64,000 nt of DNA from Bathynomus jamesi. Lineage: Eukaryota; Arthropoda; Malacostraca; Isopoda; Cirolanidae. Made by a program: the position numbers and the translations under genes. The stretch is from the NCBI GenBank assembly GCA_023014485.1, contig JAJOZX010000879.1, positions 249,501 to 313,500 on the forward strand, in the 5' to 3' direction. Below, in pieces: positions 63,062-64,000 of the stretch (position 1 is its first letter; each line of letters begins with the position of its first letter). A model generated the notes under the pieces. It searched no databases, was not told where the DNA came from, and was given only the letters and a program-made list of their open reading frames with translations.

Positions 63062-64000
63062 GAATCAGAATCAGAGGAGAGTAAAAGTGATGAATCTGGT
63101 TTCTGTGCTGCACAACCTTCAACATGGAAAAGTAAGGTAGGCAAACGTAGAAAATTGTTTGATGATAAATTATTAGGAAGTCTTGATGTTGCAAAATTGA
63201 GTGACAGAAATGCGTCTCTAGTTTTAATGCCAACAATCAGACATCGCTTGAATGGGGCATCTGCGAACAAATAAAATGCATGTGTTTCGATACAACGGCA
63301 GCCAATACTGGTCCTAGAAATGGTGGTTATTCTTCAAATTCGACAACGATTTATTGTGGCTCGCATGTCGACACCACATGTTTGAAATTATGCTGGAAGC
63401 TGTTGTTTCAAAGTCTTTATCACCATCTTCTGGCCCAGATATAGTCCTTTTTAAGAAGTTCAGAGAAAAATGGTCAAGCATTAATAAGGAGGACTACGAA
63501 ACAATATTATCAGATCCAGATATCTATGAAAATATTCATGACATCAAAGATGACATAATTATATTTGCAGCAAATCAACTAGACACATTCCAAGAGACGA
63601 TTACCTAGAACTATTGCAGTTAACAATTATTTTTTTGGGAGGTGAACCAAATGGTGGAGTCAAATTTAAACATCCAGCGGGACTTCATCGGGCTAGGTGG
63701 ATGGCCAAAATTACATATTCATTAAAATTTTTTGTTCAAATCTCAGTTCAAAATTTCAGTAAAAGACAAAAAAGGACTAAAAGACATCTGTCTATTTGCT
63801 ACTCGGTTATATGTAAAGGCATGGTTTACAGCTCCTGTGCCATCTTGCGCTCCTCGTCTTGATCTGGAATTATTACAGAATCTTGTAGTTACAAACAAAT
63901 AAATGACACAATTGCATTTGTTGCTATTAAAAAACTGTTAGGTCACCTCGGTACCTATCAGAAGAACTGGTAGCGTTGGCCTTTTATGATGATGAAGTGC
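63062..64000 (+). pseudogene. Catalytic part of the DDE-like transposase, copy 2, deleted and truncated
   Basis: After the shared TGA the frame continues to KLSDRNASLVLMPT and then jumps to TSLEWGICEQIKCMCFDTTA ANTG, so the IHWDG and DRLPVLVSG parts are deleted. The frame at 63354-63608 reads MWLACRHHMFEIMLEAVVSK as in copy 1. Further frame changes occur near 63595 and 63745, and the window ends at ALAFYDDEV. Loss of the first likely catalytic Asp makes it inactive. Confidence 0.75.

Larger units (their letters stand above)
62146..64000 (+). mobile_element. DDE-like DNA transposon, copy 2, running off the window
   Basis: It starts GGGTGATTCAAAAA and is about 95% or more similar by eye to copy 1. 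It lacks about 285 bases corresponding to 60316-60598 of copy 1 (joined at 63236). The right end is beyond the window. Confidence 0.85.

Noticed and set aside
1..64000. CRISPR array or prokaryotic defence system
   Set aside because: Tandem repeats found here have no unique spacers; introns, LTR elements and LINEs show a eukaryotic genome.

Overview
This window is eukaryotic and invertebrate in character. It consists almost entirely of transposable elements in several generations of nesting, with many dinucleotide microsatellites. I recognise no single-copy host gene. The mix of Ty3/Gypsy and BEL/Pao LTR elements, CR1/jockey-like LINEs, hAT elements with introns, a mariner remnant and long (TA)n, (TG)n and (GA)n tracts fits an arthropod, most likely a decapod crustacean. 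That identification rests on TE content alone.

Layout. 1-28888: two tandem Gypsy-1 copies. Copy A (1-4209, 5' LTR off-window) and copy B (5564-27316) share the LTR at 4205-5563, which carries a 684 bp hAT derivative. Copy B holds a solo BEL/Pao-type LTR in its leader. It is split by Pao-1 (9696-25786, minus strand, TSD CTCCG), by an 814 bp hAT MITE (26045-26858, TSD CACACGAC) and by a 5'-truncated LINE (27317-28430). Pao-1 is itself split by Gypsy-2 (10846-15808, TSD CTGT) and hAT-1 (16172-20438, TSD tGGTAGC).

28889-34150: a graveyard of LINE fragments of three lineages, a 420 bp hAT derivative, mariner-like C-terminal fragments in opposite orientations and a 226 bp MITE. 34336-43684: a broken gene of a repeat-associated DDE-like family (minus strand, 35113-36926) and the very young Gypsy-3 (37385-42466, LTRs differing only by two small length changes, TSD CCTT), flanked by a 260 bp direct-repeat pair of unknown origin.

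43766-50661: Pao-2, an intact gag region joined through hAT-2 (46556-50016) to a reverse-transcriptase fragment with a mutated active site. 50940-55990: LINE-F (endonuclease kept, RT deleted), a 435 bp foldback MITE, LINE-B and a LINE tail. 56040-58560: a decayed repeat-family pseudogene, G-rich duplicated DNA, a 33 bp minisatellite and microsatellites. 58700-59050: small TE fragments. 59231-64000: two tandem copies of a DNA transposon with GGGTGATTC termini lying in (TA)n, encoding a DDE-like transposase.

How it works together: the gag, protease, RT, RNase H and integrase modules are parts of separate autonomous elements, not a host pathway. Several otherwise well-preserved ORFs are broken by one-base length changes in homopolymers, some contradicted by a sister copy in the same window, so part of the apparent decay may be consensus sequence error. 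The most informative signals are the nested insertion record with readable target duplications, and a four-unit leader repeat in Gypsy-3 whose predicted hairpin shows a compensated base-pair change.
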